A stretch of 64,000 bases of DNA. It comes from Streptomyces sp. SCSIO 75703 (GTDB lineage Bacteria > Actinomycetota > Actinomycetes > Streptomycetales > Streptomycetaceae). Below the pieces are notes generated by a model. The model did no database searches. It saw only the letters and a program-made list of their open reading frames with translations, and had not been told where the DNA came from. A program made the position numbers and the translations under genes. How positions within the stretch are numbered: the stretch's first letter is position 1; each line of letters begins with the position of its first letter. The stretch lies in contig NZ_CP144555.1 in the NCBI RefSeq assembly GCF_036607905.1, positions 2,170,001-2,234,000 of the forward strand. Reading direction: 5' to 3'. Shown piece after piece: positions 40,922 to 52,183 of the stretch.

Positions 40922-41671
40922 GTGCTGCTCCACGACACCGCCCTGCTCTACGGCCGCTACCTGCGCCAGATCCTCCGCTCCCGCTTCGCCCTGTTCTTCG
41001 GCGTCCTCACACCCCTGCTGTACCTGGTCCTCTTCGGCCCGCTGCTGACCGGGCTGCCGCTCGGCGGGCGGGGCAGCTCCTGGCAGGTGCTCGTCCCCGG
41101 CCTCCTGCTCCAACTCGGCTTGTTCGGAGCCTCGTTCGCCGGGTTCTCGGTCATCCTCGAAAACGGCCAGGGCGTCGTCGAGCGCATGCGGGCCACCCCC
41201 GTCAGCCGCCTGGCGCTGCTGCTGGGCCGAGTCCTGCGGGACGCCACCCTCTTCCTCTTCCAGGCGGTGCTGCTGGTGCTCGCCGCCCTGGTGATGGGCC
41301 TGCGGGCGCCGCTGACCGGCGTGCTCGTCGGCTTCGGCTTCGTCGTGCTGCTCACGGTCGCGCTGGCCTCGCTGTCGTACGCCGTGGCGCTCCGGGTCGG
41401 CACCCCGCAGGGCTTCGGGCCCCTCGTCAACGCGCTGACCATCCCGTCGATGCTGCTGTCCGGGCTGATGCTGCCGATGACGCTCGGCCCCTCCTGGCTG
41501 GACGCGCTGTCCCACCTGACGCCGTTCCGGTACCTGGTGGACGCGATGCGGGACGCCTACGCCGGCTCGTACGCGACCGCCGCCATGGCGTACGGCGTCC
41601 TCGTCGCCGTCGCGCTGGCCGCGGTCGCCGTGGCCGTCGGCGAGCGGGCCTTCGCCGCCGCGAGGGGGTGA
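40922..41671 (+). CDS. ABC-2 type permease (DrrB-like)
   Basis: 249 aa. The GTG start has GAGAGGA upstream. Six membrane segments, with the first LFFGVLTPLLYLVLFG and last VLVAVALAAVAVAV; the loop VVERMRATPVSRLALLLGRVLRD and the segment around PLVNALTIPSMLLSGLMLPM are typical of DrrB-type permeases. Works with the preceding ATPase. The adenosyltransferase gene follows after 24 bases but has its own -10-like element. Confidence 0.92.
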   Translation: MLLHDTALLYGRYLRQILRSRFALFFGVLTPLLYLVLFGPLLTGLPLGGRGSSWQVLVPGLLLQLGLFGASFAGFSVILENGQGVVERMRATPVSRLALLLGRVLRDATLFLFQAVLLVLAALVMGLRAPLTGVLVGFGFVVLLTVALASLSYAVALRVGTPQGFGPLVNALTIPSMLLSGLMLPMTLGPSWLDALSHLTPFRYLVDAMRDAYAGSYATAAMAYGVLVAVALAAVAVAVGERAFAAARG

Positions 41672-41683
41672 GGGCGGGCCCAC

Positions 41684-41689
41684 TACGCT
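41684..41689 (+). promoter_or_regulatory. Putative leaderless promoter -10 of the adenosyltransferase gene
   Basis: TACGCT ends exactly six bases before the ATG at 41696, with no Shine-Dalgarno sequence in between. It lies 12 bases after the permease stop. Confidence 0.4.
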
Positions 41690-41695
41690 GGGGCC

Positions 41696-42268
41696 ATGGT
41701 CAAGCTGACGCGCATCTACACCCGGACCGGCGACCAGGGCACCACCGCCCTCGGGGACATGAGCCGGGTACCCAAGACCGACCTCAGGATCTCCGCGTAC
41801 GCCGACGCCAACGAGGCCAACGCGGTGATCGGCACGGCCGTCGCCCTCGGCGCGCTGCCCGAGGAGGTCGTCGAGGTCCTCGTCCGCGTCCAGAACGACC
41901 TGTTCGACGTCGGCGCGGACCTCTCCACGCCGGTGGCGGAGGACCCGCCGTACCCGCCGCTGCGGGTGGAGCAGTTCTACGTCGACAGGCTGGAGGCCGA
42001 CTGCGACCGCTTCCTGGCCGGACTGGAGAAGCTGCGCTCCTTCATCCTGCCCGGCGGCACCCCGGGCGCGGCGCTGCTGCACCAGGCGTGCACGGTGGTG
42101 CGGCGCGCGGAGCGCTCCACCTGGGCGGCGCTGGAGGCGCACGGCGAGACGATGAACCCGCTGACGGCGACGTACCTCAACCGCCTGTCGGACCTGCTCT
42201 TCATCCTCGCCCGCACCGCCAACAAGGAGGCCGGCGACGTGCTGTGGGTGCCCGGCGGGGAGCGCTGA
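41696..42268 (+). CDS. Corrinoid (cob(I)yrinic acid a,c-diamide) adenosyltransferase, PduO type
   Basis: 190 aa. Transfers adenosyl from ATP to cob(I)alamin to make the cofactor for IcmA and related mutases. PduO-type hallmarks: N-terminal TRIYTRTGDQGTTALGD (ATP-binding), VQNDLFDVGADLS, FILPGGTPGAALLHQACTVVRRAER and the C-terminal LNRLSDLLFILAR. Convergent with the following membrane-protein gene at a distance of 21 bases. Confidence 0.94.
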   Translation: MVKLTRIYTRTGDQGTTALGDMSRVPKTDLRISAYADANEANAVIGTAVALGALPEEVVEVLVRVQNDLFDVGADLSTPVAEDPPYPPLRVEQFYVDRLEADCDRFLAGLEKLRSFILPGGTPGAALLHQACTVVRRAERSTWAALEAHGETMNPLTATYLNRLSDLLFILARTANKEAGDVLWVPGGER

Positions 42269-42289
42269 GGCAGGCGCCCGCCCGGGGCG

Positions 42290-42874
42290 TCAGCGGCGGG
42301 CGTCCTCCCCGTCCCGCTCCCGGGCGGCCGGGGACGCCCCCGCGGGGGCCTTCTTCGGCCAGATCAGGTAGGTCAGCGCGATCAGGCCGTGGAGGAGGGT
42401 CACCCGCCAGGCCATCGCCTGCCAGCTCTCCAGCGGGCCGGTGCGGGCGGGGTCGTCCACGTACCACATCGCGGCCTGGAGCAGCACGGTCGCCGTGACG
42501 GCGCCGAGCAGGGTGCCCAGCCAGACCGCGCCCTCGTGGCGGGCCCGGGGCATGCCGTACCGGGGCGGGCCGGCGGGCCTCGGCCGCCCGCCCAGCCGGT
42601 GGGCGGCGTGGCCGTCCAGCCAGCGCACGGTGCGGTGGCCGTGGCCGACGGTGTAGCCGATGTACAGCGCGGCGAGGCCGTGCGCCCAGTCCGGTGCGGC
42701 GCCCGCCCGCAGGTCCAGCGCGGTGGCCACCAGCAGCACGACCTCCAGCAGCGGCTCGCACAGCAGCAGCGCCAGGCCCGTGCGGGGCATCCGCAGCAGG
42801 TAGCGGCAGGCCAGGCCCGCCGCCAGCAGCACCCAGAAGCCGATCTCACAGGCGATGATCAGCGCGACGATCAC
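42290..42874 (-). CDS. Integral membrane protein, function unknown
   Basis: 194 aa from the GTG at 42874 with GAGAGGAGC upstream. Four to five hydrophobic segments: IVALIIACEIGFWVLLAAG, ALLLCEPLLEVVLLVATAL, HGLAALYIGYTVGHGH, VWLGTLLGAVTATVLLQAAM and LLHGLIALTYLIW. The tail is charged. No recognised family motif. It is divergent from chiS, sharing a 153-base promoter region, which may be chance. Confidence 0.72.
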   Translation of the reverse strand: MIVALIIACEIGFWVLLAAGLACRYLLRMPRTGLALLLCEPLLEVVLLVATALDLRAGAAPDWAHGLAALYIGYTVGHGHRTVRWLDGHAAHRLGGRPRPAGPPRYGMPRARHEGAVWLGTLLGAVTATVLLQAAMWYVDDPARTGPLESWQAMAWRVTLLHGLIALTYLIWPKKAPAGASPAARERDGEDARR

Positions 42875-43027
42875 GGTCCGCTCCTCTCGGTCACCGTTCC
42901 AGCCTCCCCTGCCGTCCGGGTCCGGACGTCGTCGGCGGTGACGAACTCGCGGTACATCGAAAGTCGCAGCCGGCGACCCTCCCTGGGCAGCAGGCGCACC
43001 GCCCGGGGGCCGTGTTGGATGGGAGAC

Positions 43028-44230
43028 ATGCCCGTACGACTCCCCCGCCCGCACCGCTTCGACGTGTGTGCCGCGGTCGCCGGGCTGCTCGGCGGCCTGC
43101 TGCTGGCCGGCCTCGGGCTGGGGGTGCGGCGCTCGACCGAACCGCTGGTGTACTTCCCCGGCGCCTGGCCGCTGCTGCTCCCGCTCGCCGTGACGGCCGG
43201 CTGCGAACTGCTGCGCCGCACCGCGCCGCGCACCGGGCTGCTGGTCGGAACGGCCGCGCTGGCCGCGGACACCACGACCCAGGGCAGCCTGGCGACGGTG
43301 GTGATGTACACCGACCTGATGTACTCCGCGGTGCTCTACGGCCCGCCCGGCCCGGCCCGCCGCCTCCCGTGGATCACCGGACTGCTGACGGTGGCCGCGA
43401 CGGTCGTGCCGTACGCCGTGTGGCGGATGCCCGAGGCGCTGCTGGTGGGCGTGCTCGTCGGCGTCCTCACCTTCGCGCCGGCCTCCACCGGTCTGATCGT
43501 GCGCAACCACCGGGAGGCCGCCGAGGCGGCCGCGCTGCGCGCCGAACAGACCGCGCTGCTGGCGGAGATGGACCGCGTCCAGGCGGTGACCGCGGAACGC
43601 TCCCGGATGGCCCGCGAGTTGCACGACCTGGTCGCCAACCACCTCTCGGCGATCGCCATCCACTCCACCGCCGCGCTCTCCCTGGAGGATCCGGCGACCT
43701 CCCGCCGGGCGCTCGGCGTCATCCGGGAGAACAGCGTGGCGGGCCTGGCCGAGATGCGCCGCCTCATCGGCATCCTGCGCGAACCCGGCGGCGGCGCCAC
43801 GCCGGTCCCCGAGGCCGACGCGGTCGCCCCCACCCTGGACGGGCTCGGCGCGCTGGCCGCCGCCGCCCGCGCCAACGGACTGGACGTCGCCCTGACCGCG
43901 GACCACGGCGAGGGGCTGCCGGCGCCGGTCGGACTGGCCGCGTACCGGATCGTGCAGGAGTCGCTCACCAACGCGCTCAAGCATGCCGCGCCGGGCCGGG
44001 TCGAGGTGGTGCTGCGCCGCCGGGACGGCGCGCTGCGCGTCGAGGTGACCAGCCCCTACGCGGGCGACGGCGCCCCGCGCGCCCCCGGCTCCGGGGCCGG
44101 ACTGGTCGGCATGCGGGAGCGGGCCGCCCTGTTGCACGGCGCCTTCGCGGCCGGACCGGTCCCGGCGCCGGGCGGCACGGTCTGGTCCGTGCGCGCCGTG
44201 CTCCCCCTCACCGAAGGAGACCTCCCGTGA
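43028..44230 (+). CDS. chiS: Sensor histidine kinase ChiS
   Basis: 400 aa from the ATG at 43028 (an ATG three codons upstream is also possible). The N-terminal third has about six hydrophobic segments, followed by a short coiled linker and a HisKA_3 domain with MARELHDLVANHLSAIAIH (His199) and HATPase VQESLTNALKHA and GAGLVGMRERA, the NarX/DesK class. Together with the coupled chiR and the chiC gene it matches the S. coelicolor chiS-chiR-chiC locus, where the system drives chitin induction of ChiC. Stop overlaps the chiR GTG (GTGA). Confidence 0.9.
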   Translation: MPVRLPRPHRFDVCAAVAGLLGGLLLAGLGLGVRRSTEPLVYFPGAWPLLLPLAVTAGCELLRRTAPRTGLLVGTAALAADTTTQGSLATVVMYTDLMYSAVLYGPPGPARRLPWITGLLTVAATVVPYAVWRMPEALLVGVLVGVLTFAPASTGLIVRNHREAAEAAALRAEQTALLAEMDRVQAVTAERSRMARELHDLVANHLSAIAIHSTAALSLEDPATSRRALGVIRENSVAGLAEMRRLIGILREPGGGATPVPEADAVAPTLDGLGALAAAARANGLDVALTADHGEGLPAPVGLAAYRIVQESLTNALKHAAPGRVEVVLRRRDGALRVEVTSPYAGDGAPRAPGSGAGLVGMRERAALLHGAFAAGPVPAPGGTVWSVRAVLPLTEGDLP

Positions 44231-44868
44231 TCCGCGTCCTGGTCGCCGAGGACCAGTCGGCCGTCCGTGCCGGGCTGATCCTCATCCTGGGCAGCGCGCC
44301 CGACATCGAGGTCGTCGCGGAGGCGGCGGACGGCGAGCGGGCGGTGGCGCTCGCCCGGGAACTGAGGCCGGACGTGGTGCTGATGGACGTGCAGATGCCC
44401 CGGCTGGACGGGGTGTCGGCGACGCGGCTGGTCGTCGGCGAGGGGCTGGCGGACGTCCTGGTGCTGACCACCTTCGACCTGGACGAGTACGTCTTCGGGG
44501 CGCTGCGGGCCGGGGCCGCCGGGTTCCTGCTGAAGAACACCGAGGCCGCCGCCCTGATCGGCGCCGTGCGCACGGTGGCGGCCGGCGAGGGGATCGTCGC
44601 CCCCGCCGTCACCCGGCGCCTGATCGCCGAGTTCGCCGCGCGCCCCGCGCCGGGTCCGGCCGTCGATCCCGCGGTGCTCCGGGAGTTGACGCGGCGTGAG
44701 CGCGAGGTGCTGTCCTGTCTCGGCGAAGGGCTGTCCAACGCGGCGATCGGCGGGCGCCTGGACATGGCCGAGGCCACGGTGAAGACGCACGTCAGCCGCC
44801 TGCTGGCCAAGCTGGGACTGCGCAGCCGGGTCCAAGCGGCGGTGCTGGCCCGGGAATTGGGCGTCTAG
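44227..44868 (+). CDS. chiR: Response regulator ChiR
   Basis: 213 aa, GTG start coupled to chiS. Receiver with VAEDQSAVRAG, phosphoacceptor Asp54 (VVLMDVQMP) and Lys in LLKNTE; LuxR-type HTH at the C-terminus (LTRREREVLSCLGEGLSNAAIGGRL). NarL/FixJ family. Activates chiC in response to chitin in S. coelicolor; the likely target is the repeat-containing promoter immediately downstream. Confidence 0.91.
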   Translation: MIRVLVAEDQSAVRAGLILILGSAPDIEVVAEAADGERAVALARELRPDVVLMDVQMPRLDGVSATRLVVGEGLADVLVLTTFDLDEYVFGALRAGAAGFLLKNTEAAALIGAVRTVAAGEGIVAPAVTRRLIAEFAARPAPGPAVDPAVLRELTRREREVLSCLGEGLSNAAIGGRLDMAEATVKTHVSRLLAKLGLRSRVQAAVLARELGV

Positions 44869-44886
44869 TCACGCTCCGTCCCTCAC

Positions 44887-44919
44887 TGGTCCAGACCTAT
44901 TGACCTCTGGTCCAGACCT
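44887..44919 (+). promoter_or_regulatory. Chitinase promoter direct repeats and DasR-like boxes
   Basis: The 12-base TGGTCCAGACCT occurs at 44887-44898 and 44908-44919, 21 bases apart. This is the known direct repeat of Streptomyces chitinase promoters, which mediates chitin induction and glucose repression. Each copy also resembles the DasR site (ACTGGTCTAGACCAGT-like, 12-13 of 16 matches), so GlcNAc control is expected. Confidence 0.9.
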
Positions 44920-44928
44920 TTCTATTCT
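44900..44928 (+). promoter_or_regulatory. chiC promoter
   Basis: TTGACC (44900-44905) and TATTCT (44923-44928) are separated by 17 bases, a near-consensus vegetative promoter. The second direct repeat lies in the spacer and the first directly upstream of the -35, well placed for repressor action. The transcript would have a leader of about 160 bases before the chiC ATG. Confidence 0.85.
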
Positions 44929-45098
44929 CGCGGCACTGCGGGCATGCGGCTCAGTCATGTCCACAGCAACATCCCCACAGCCGGAGGGACGCGACGGTGG
45001 TGAGACCGCGAACGCGCAGGGCCCGGAGGGCTGAGCGGGGACGCGTCTCCCCCGCCGGCCGGCAGCTCCCTGCGGCGCAGACGAAGAGGAGGCGCAGG

Positions 45099-46922
45099 AT
45101 GCGCTTCAGACACAGAGCCGCGGCACTGGCCGCGACCCTGGCCCTTCCCCTGGCCGGTCTGGTCGGGCTCGCCAGCCCCGCCCAGGCCGCCACGAGCGCG
45201 ACGGCGACCTTCACCAAGAGCTCCGACTGGGGCACCGGCTTCGGCGGAAGCTGGACGGTGAAGAACACCGGCACCACCACGATCAACTCCTGGACCGTCG
45301 AGTGGGACTTCCCCTCGGGCACCAAGGTCACCTCCGCCTGGGACGCCACGGTCACCAACTCGGGCGACCACTGGACCGCCAAGAACGTCGGCTGGAACGG
45401 CACCCTGGCCCCCGGGGCCACGGTCTCCTTCGGCTTCAACGGCAGCGGCCCCGGCTCCCCCTCGGGCTGCAAGATCAACGGCGGTAGCTGCGACGGCGGT
45501 TCCGTCCCCGGCGACGAGGCCCCCTCCGCCCCCGGCACCCCGGTCGCCTCGGACATCACGGACACCTCGGTGAAGCTCACCTGGTCGGCCGCCACCGACG
45601 ACAAGGGCATCAAGAACTACGACGTGCTGCGCGACGGCGCCAAGGTCGCCACCGTGACCGGCACCACGTACACCGACACCGGCCTCACCAAGGGCACCGA
45701 CTACTCCTACGCCGTCCAGGCCCGCGACACCGCCGACCAGACCGGTCCGGTCAGCGGCGCCGTCTCCGTGCGCACCACCGGTGGCGACGACGGGGGCAAC
45801 CCGGGCGGCGGCGACAAGGTCAAGCTGGGCTACTTCACCAACTGGGGCGTCTACGGGCGCGACTACCACGTGAAGAACCTGGTCACCTCCGGCTCCGCCG
45901 AGAAGATCACGCACATCAACTACGCCTTCGGCAACGTCCAGGGCGGCAAGTGCACCATCGGCGACTCCTACGCCGACTACGAGAAGGCGTACACCGCCGA
46001 ACAGTCCGTCGACGGCGTCGCCGACACCTGGGACCAGCCGCTGCGCGGCAACTTCAACCAGCTCCGCAAGCTCAAGGCCAAGTACCCGCACATCAAGGTG
46101 CTGTACTCCTTCGGCGGCTGGACCTGGTCCGGTGGCTTCCCCGACGCGGTGAAGAACCCGGCCGCCTTCGCGAAGTCCTGCCACGACCTGGTCGAGGACC
46201 CGCGCTGGGCCGACGTCTTCGACGGCATCGACCTGGACTGGGAGTACCCCAACGCCTGCGGCCTGACCTGTGACACCAGCGGCCCGAACACCATCACCGC
46301 GATGATGAAGGCCATGCGCGCCGAGTTCGGCAACGACCTGGTCACCGCCGCCGTCACGGCGGACGGCTCCAGCGGCGGCAAGATCGACGCGGCCGACTAC
46401 GGCGGCGCCGCCCAGTACCTCGACTGGTACAACGTGATGACGTACGACTTCTTCGGCGCCTGGGAGAAGAACGGCCCGACCGCTCCCCACTCGCCGCTGA
46501 CCTCGTACTCCGGCATCCCGCAGTCCGGCTTCACCTCGGCCGACGCGATCGCCAAGTTCAAGTCCAAGGGCGTGCCCGCCGAGAAGCTCCTGCTCGGCAT
46601 CGGCTTCTACGGCCGCGGCTGGACCGGCGTGACCCAGGCCGCCCCGGGCGGCACCGCCACCGGCCCGGCGGCCGGCGCCTACGAGGCCGGCATCGAGGAC
46701 TACAAGATCCTCAAGAACACCTGCCCGTCCACCGGCACCATCGCCGGCACGGCCTACGCCCACTGCGGCACCAACTGGTGGTCCTACGACACCCCCGCCA
46801 CCGTGAAGTCCAAGATGGCCTGGTCCAAGCAGCAGGGCCTGGGCGGCGCGTTCTTCTGGGAGTTCAGCGGTGACACCACCGACGGCGAGCTGGTCGGCGC
46901 CATCGACAGCGGCCTGAAGTAG
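45099..46922 (+). CDS. chiC: Secreted family-18 chitinase ChiC
   Basis: 607 aa from the ATG at 45099, which has AGAGGAGG upstream; an in-frame start 34 codons earlier would spoil the signal peptide. Signal peptide 1-30 (ends ASPAQA). Cellulose/chitin-binding CBM2 domain about 31-133 (SWTVKNTGTTTINSWTVEW, GWNGTLAPGATVSFGF). Fibronectin type III domain about 145-230. GH18 catalytic domain about 238-607 with the motif DGIDLDWEYP at 375-384 (acid Glu382) and SFGGW substrate strand. Hydrolyses chitin outside the cell. Controlled by ChiS/ChiR and the direct repeats. Confidence 0.95.
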   Translation: MRFRHRAAALAATLALPLAGLVGLASPAQAATSATATFTKSSDWGTGFGGSWTVKNTGTTTINSWTVEWDFPSGTKVTSAWDATVTNSGDHWTAKNVGWNGTLAPGATVSFGFNGSGPGSPSGCKINGGSCDGGSVPGDEAPSAPGTPVASDITDTSVKLTWSAATDDKGIKNYDVLRDGAKVATVTGTTYTDTGLTKGTDYSYAVQARDTADQTGPVSGAVSVRTTGGDDGGNPGGGDKVKLGYFTNWGVYGRDYHVKNLVTSGSAEKITHINYAFGNVQGGKCTIGDSYADYEKAYTAEQSVDGVADTWDQPLRGNFNQLRKLKAKYPHIKVLYSFGGWTWSGGFPDAVKNPAAFAKSCHDLVEDPRWADVFDGIDLDWEYPNACGLTCDTSGPNTITAMMKAMRAEFGNDLVTAAVTADGSSGGKIDAADYGGAAQYLDWYNVMTYDFFGAWEKNGPTAPHSPLTSYSGIPQSGFTSADAIAKFKSKGVPAEKLLLGIGFYGRGWTGVTQAAPGGTATGPAAGAYEAGIEDYKILKNTCPSTGTIAGTAYAHCGTNWWSYDTPATVKSKMAWSKQQGLGGAFFWEFSGDTTDGELVGAIDSGLK

Positions 46923-46940
46923 ACGAACCGCGGTACCCGG

Positions 46941-46969
46941 ATCCCCCCGGACCCCCGGTCCGGGGGGAT
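46941..46969. terminator. chiC terminator
   Basis: ATCCCCCCGGACC (46941-46953) pairs perfectly with GGTCCGGGGGGAT (46957-46969) around CCC, 18 bases past the chiC stop and before the convergent DUF2550 gene. Confidence 0.88.
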
Positions 46970-47017
46970 TCCCCTGCCCGTAAGCGGCGCACACCTCCGG
47001 CGCCGCCCTGGACATCG

Positions 47018-47470
47018 CTACGCGACGTTCACCCTCTGCCCGGGCGGGGCCGCTTCCAGCCAGGCGAGGAAACCGGTCAGCGCGTCCTCGCTCATCGCCA
47101 GTTCGAGCCGGACACCCCGGTGCAGACAGGCGAGGATCACCGCGTCGGACAGGAGCGCCAGCTCCTCCTCCCCGTCGGGGACCCGGCGGCCCGCCACCTC
47201 GATCGCGGAGCGCTCCAGCACCCGGCGCGGCCGGAACGAGTACGAGAAGACGCGGTACCACTCGACGCGGTCGCCGTTGTAGCGGGCCACACCGTAGGCC
47301 CAGCCCTTGCCGCCGGCGTCCCCCTCCTCGGGGGCCTCCCAGCGCAGGGAGCAGTCGAAGGTGCCCCCCGAGCGCTGGATCAGCCGGCGGCGCAGACCGA
47401 AGACGAACAGTCCCGTCACCACCAGGGCGACGACGATTCCGCACACGGTCAGAGCGAGGACCATCGGCAC
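47018..47470 (-). CDS. DUF2550 family membrane protein
   Basis: 150 aa. One N-terminal membrane helix (MVLALTVCGIVVALVVTGLFVFGLRRRL) and a soluble domain with CSLRWEAPEEG, WAYGVARYNGDRVEWYRVFSYSFRPRRVLERS, the hallmark of DUF2550. GTG at 47470 or ATG at 47464; GAGGAGG is nearer an ideal distance from the ATG. In actinobacteria this family always accompanies the atp operon; it lies downstream of atpC beyond a strong terminator. Function unknown. Confidence 0.88.
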   Translation of the reverse strand: MPMVLALTVCGIVVALVVTGLFVFGLRRRLIQRSGGTFDCSLRWEAPEEGDAGGKGWAYGVARYNGDRVEWYRVFSYSFRPRRVLERSAIEVAGRRVPDGEEELALLSDAVILACLHRGVRLELAMSEDALTGFLAWLEAAPPGQRVNVA

Positions 47471-47520
47471 CGCCCTCCTCGTCTCCTAGGTAACGGAACG
47501 GAAAAAACACCCGCATTCAC

Positions 47521-47568
47521 CTCAGCCGCGGCCGGTACCGGATTGCTCCGGTACCGGCCGCGGCTGAG
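47521..47568. terminator. atp operon terminator
   Basis: A perfect 21-base stem: arm 47521-47541 (begins CTCAGCCGCGGCC) pairs with 47548-47568 around ATTGCT. It lies 25 bases past the atpC stop on the minus strand. Confidence 0.92.
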
Positions 47569-47593
47569 TGACGTCATCGCACGGCCGGCTGGT

Positions 47594-47968
47594 TCAGCTC
47601 GCCGTCACAGCGCGCAGTCGCACCTCCGCGCGGCGGGCGGCGGGCACGTCGCCCTCCGCCTTCGCGCGCTGCAGTTCCTGCTCGATCCGCTTGGCGTCGA
47701 TCTCGTCGGCGAGTTCGGCGGTCTCCGCCAGCAGCGACAGCTTGTTGTCCGCGAACGAGATGAAACCGCCGTGCACCGCGGCGACGACCGTCTCACCTTC
47801 ACTCGTACGGATGGTCACGGGGCCCGATTCCAGCACACCGAGCAGCGGCTGGTGACCGGGCATGACGCCGATGTCGCCGGACGTGGTGCGCGCGACGACC
47901 AGGGTGGCCTCGCCGGACCAGACCTGGCGGTCGGCGGCGACGAGCTCGACGTGCAGCTCAGCAGCCAA
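47594..47968 (-). CDS. atpC: ATP synthase epsilon subunit
   Basis: 124 aa. N-terminal beta-sandwich (LHVELVAADRQVWSGEATLVVARTTSGDIGVMPGHQPLLGVLE) and a short C-terminal helical part (EIDAKRIEQELQRAKAEGDVPAARRAEVRLRA). Rotor stalk subunit of F1, able to inhibit ATP hydrolysis. Last gene of the atp operon, 111 bases after atpD. Confidence 0.96.
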   Translation of the reverse strand: MAAELHVELVAADRQVWSGEATLVVARTTSGDIGVMPGHQPLLGVLESGPVTIRTSEGETVVAAVHGGFISFADNKLSLLAETAELADEIDAKRIEQELQRAKAEGDVPAARRAEVRLRAVTAS

Positions 47969-48079
47969 GGGTGGCTCCTCGGGTCACCACCCGGCGGGAC
48001 TGCCGGGTGTTGGGGTCGATTCTAAGGGGCGTGACCGAGGGGGCGGGACCGCACCCGCCCCCTCGGGTGAGCGCGTGGC

Positions 48080-50433
<2,354 letters not shown>

Positions 50434-50454
50434 GAGTCAGGTCCCTTCCTTACG

Positions 50455-52044
50455 TCACTTGGCGGCGGCCGGAGCGTCCTCGCCGAGCAGCTTTCCGTCG
50501 CCCGTCTCGAACTGCTTCTTGAACTCGGCGATCGCCTCGCCGACGGCCTGGAGGGTGTCGTCGGACATCTTGCCGCCCTCCTTGATGGAGGTCATGAGGC
50601 CCTGCTCCTTGCGGTGCAGGTACTCCAGCAGTTCCTTCTCGAAGCGGCGGATGTCCGCGACCGGGACGTCGTCCATGCGGCCGGTGGTGCCGGCCCAGAC
50701 GGAGACGACCTGGTCCTCGGTGGCCATCGGCTGGTACTGGTCCTGCTTCAGCAGCTCGACCATGCGCTGGCCCCGCTCGAGCTGGGACTTCGAGGCGGCG
50801 TCCAGGTCGGAACCGAAGGCGGCGAACGCCTCCAGCTCGCGGAACTGGGCCAGGTCCACGCGGAGCCGGCCGGAGACCTGCCGCATGGCCTTGTGCTGGG
50901 CGGAGCCACCGACGCGGGAGACCGAGATACCGACGTTCAGGGCCGGGCGCTGGCCGGCGTTGAACAGGTCGGACTCCAGGAAGCACTGGCCGTCGGTGAT
51001 GGAGATGACGTTGGTCGGGATGAACGCCGAGACGTCGTTGGCCTTGGTCTCGACGATCGGCAGACCGGTCATCGAACCGGCGCCCTCGGCGTCGGAGAGC
51101 TTGGCGCAGCGCTCCAGCAGGCGGGAGTGCAGGTAGAAGACGTCACCCGGGTAGGCCTCGCGGCCCGGCGGGCGACGCAGCAGCAGCGACACGGCGCGGT
51201 AGGCGTCGGCCTGCTTCGACAGGTCGTCGAAGATGATCAGGACGTGCTTGCCGTTGTACATCCACTGCTGGCCGATGGCCGAGCCGGTGTACGGCGCCAG
51301 GTACTTGAAGCCGGCCGGGTCGGACGCCGGGGCGGCCACGATGGTCGTGTACTCCAGCGCGCCGTTCTCCTCCAGCGCGCGGCGGACCGACGCGATGGTG
51401 GAGCCCTTCTGGCCGATGGCGACGTAGATGCAGCGGACCTGCTTGCTGGGGTCGCCGGTGCGCCAGTTGTCACGCTGGTTGATGATCGTGTCGACGGCCA
51501 GGGCGGTCTTGCCCGTCTGACGGTCGCCGATGATGAGCTGGCGCTGGCCGCGGCCGATCGGGGTCATGGCGTCGACGGCCTTGTAGCCCGTCTCCATCGA
51601 CTCGTGCACCGACTTGCGCTGCATGACCGTGGGGGCCTGCAGTTCGAGGGCGCGGCGGCCCTCGGTCTCGATCTCGCCGAGGCCGTCGATCGGGTTGCCG
51701 AGCGGGTCGACGACGCGGCCGAGGTAGCCCTCGCCCACGGCGACCGACAGGACCTCTCCGGTGCGCTGCACCGGCTGGCCCTCCTCGATGCCGCTGAACT
51801 CACCGAGGACGATGGCACCGATCTCGCGCTCCTCGAGGTTGAGGGCGAGGCCGAGGGTGCCGTCCTCGAACTTCAGCAGCTCGTTGGCCATGGCCGAGGG
51901 CAGGCCCTCGACCTTGGCGATGCCGTCGCCGGCAAGGGTGACCGTACCGACCTCCTCGCGCGAGGCCGCGTCCGGCTTGTACGACTGGACGAAGTTCTCC
52001 AGCGCATCCCGGATCTCCTCCGGCCGGATCGTGAGCTCCGCCAT
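50455..52044 (-). CDS. atpA: ATP synthase alpha subunit
   Basis: 529 aa from [11 protein letters not shown]; a further 32 open codons upstream are unsupported. Regulatory F1 subunit with P-loop [15 protein letters not shown], and the arginine finger region [23 protein letters not shown]. The C-terminus ends DAPAAAK. A 139-base gap separates it from atpH. Confidence 0.97.
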   Translation of the reverse strand: MAELTIRPEEIRDALENFVQSYKPDAASREEVGTVTLAGDGIAKVEGLPSAMANELLKFEDGTLGLALNLEEREIGAIVLGEFSGIEEGQPVQRTGEVLSVAVGEGYLGRVVDPLGNPIDGLGEIETEGRRALELQAPTVMQRKSVHESMETGYKAVDAMTPIGRGQRQLIIGDRQTGKTALAVDTIINQRDNWRTGDPSKQVRCIYVAIGQKGSTIASVRRALEENGALEYTTIVAAPASDPAGFKYLAPYTGSAIGQQWMYNGKHVLIIFDDLSKQADAYRAVSLLLRRPPGREAYPGDVFYLHSRLLERCAKLSDAEGAGSMTGLPIVETKANDVSAFIPTNVISITDGQCFLESDLFNAGQRPALNVGISVSRVGGSAQHKAMRQVSGRLRVDLAQFRELEAFAAFGSDLDAASKSQLERGQRMVELLKQDQYQPMATEDQVVSVWAGTTGRMDDVPVADIRRFEKELLEYLHRKEQGLMTSIKEGGKMSDDTLQAVGEAIAEFKKQFETGDGKLLGEDAPAAAK

Positions 52045-52183
52045 CTGAGTTCCCTGCTCTCCTTGTTGGGCCCGAAGTTTCACTTGGGGGGTATTCCACG
52101 AGTCGGGACTCCCCCCAATGAGAGGTGAATCCTCTTGCACGGCCCAACCAGGGCCGTCGTATACGTCTTCTGTTGCGTTGCTG

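Noticed and set aside
42875..43027. Possible shared control of the membrane protein (42290) and chiS
   Set aside because: Divergent, but no repeat or operator was recognised, so a functional link to chitin metabolism is not claimed.
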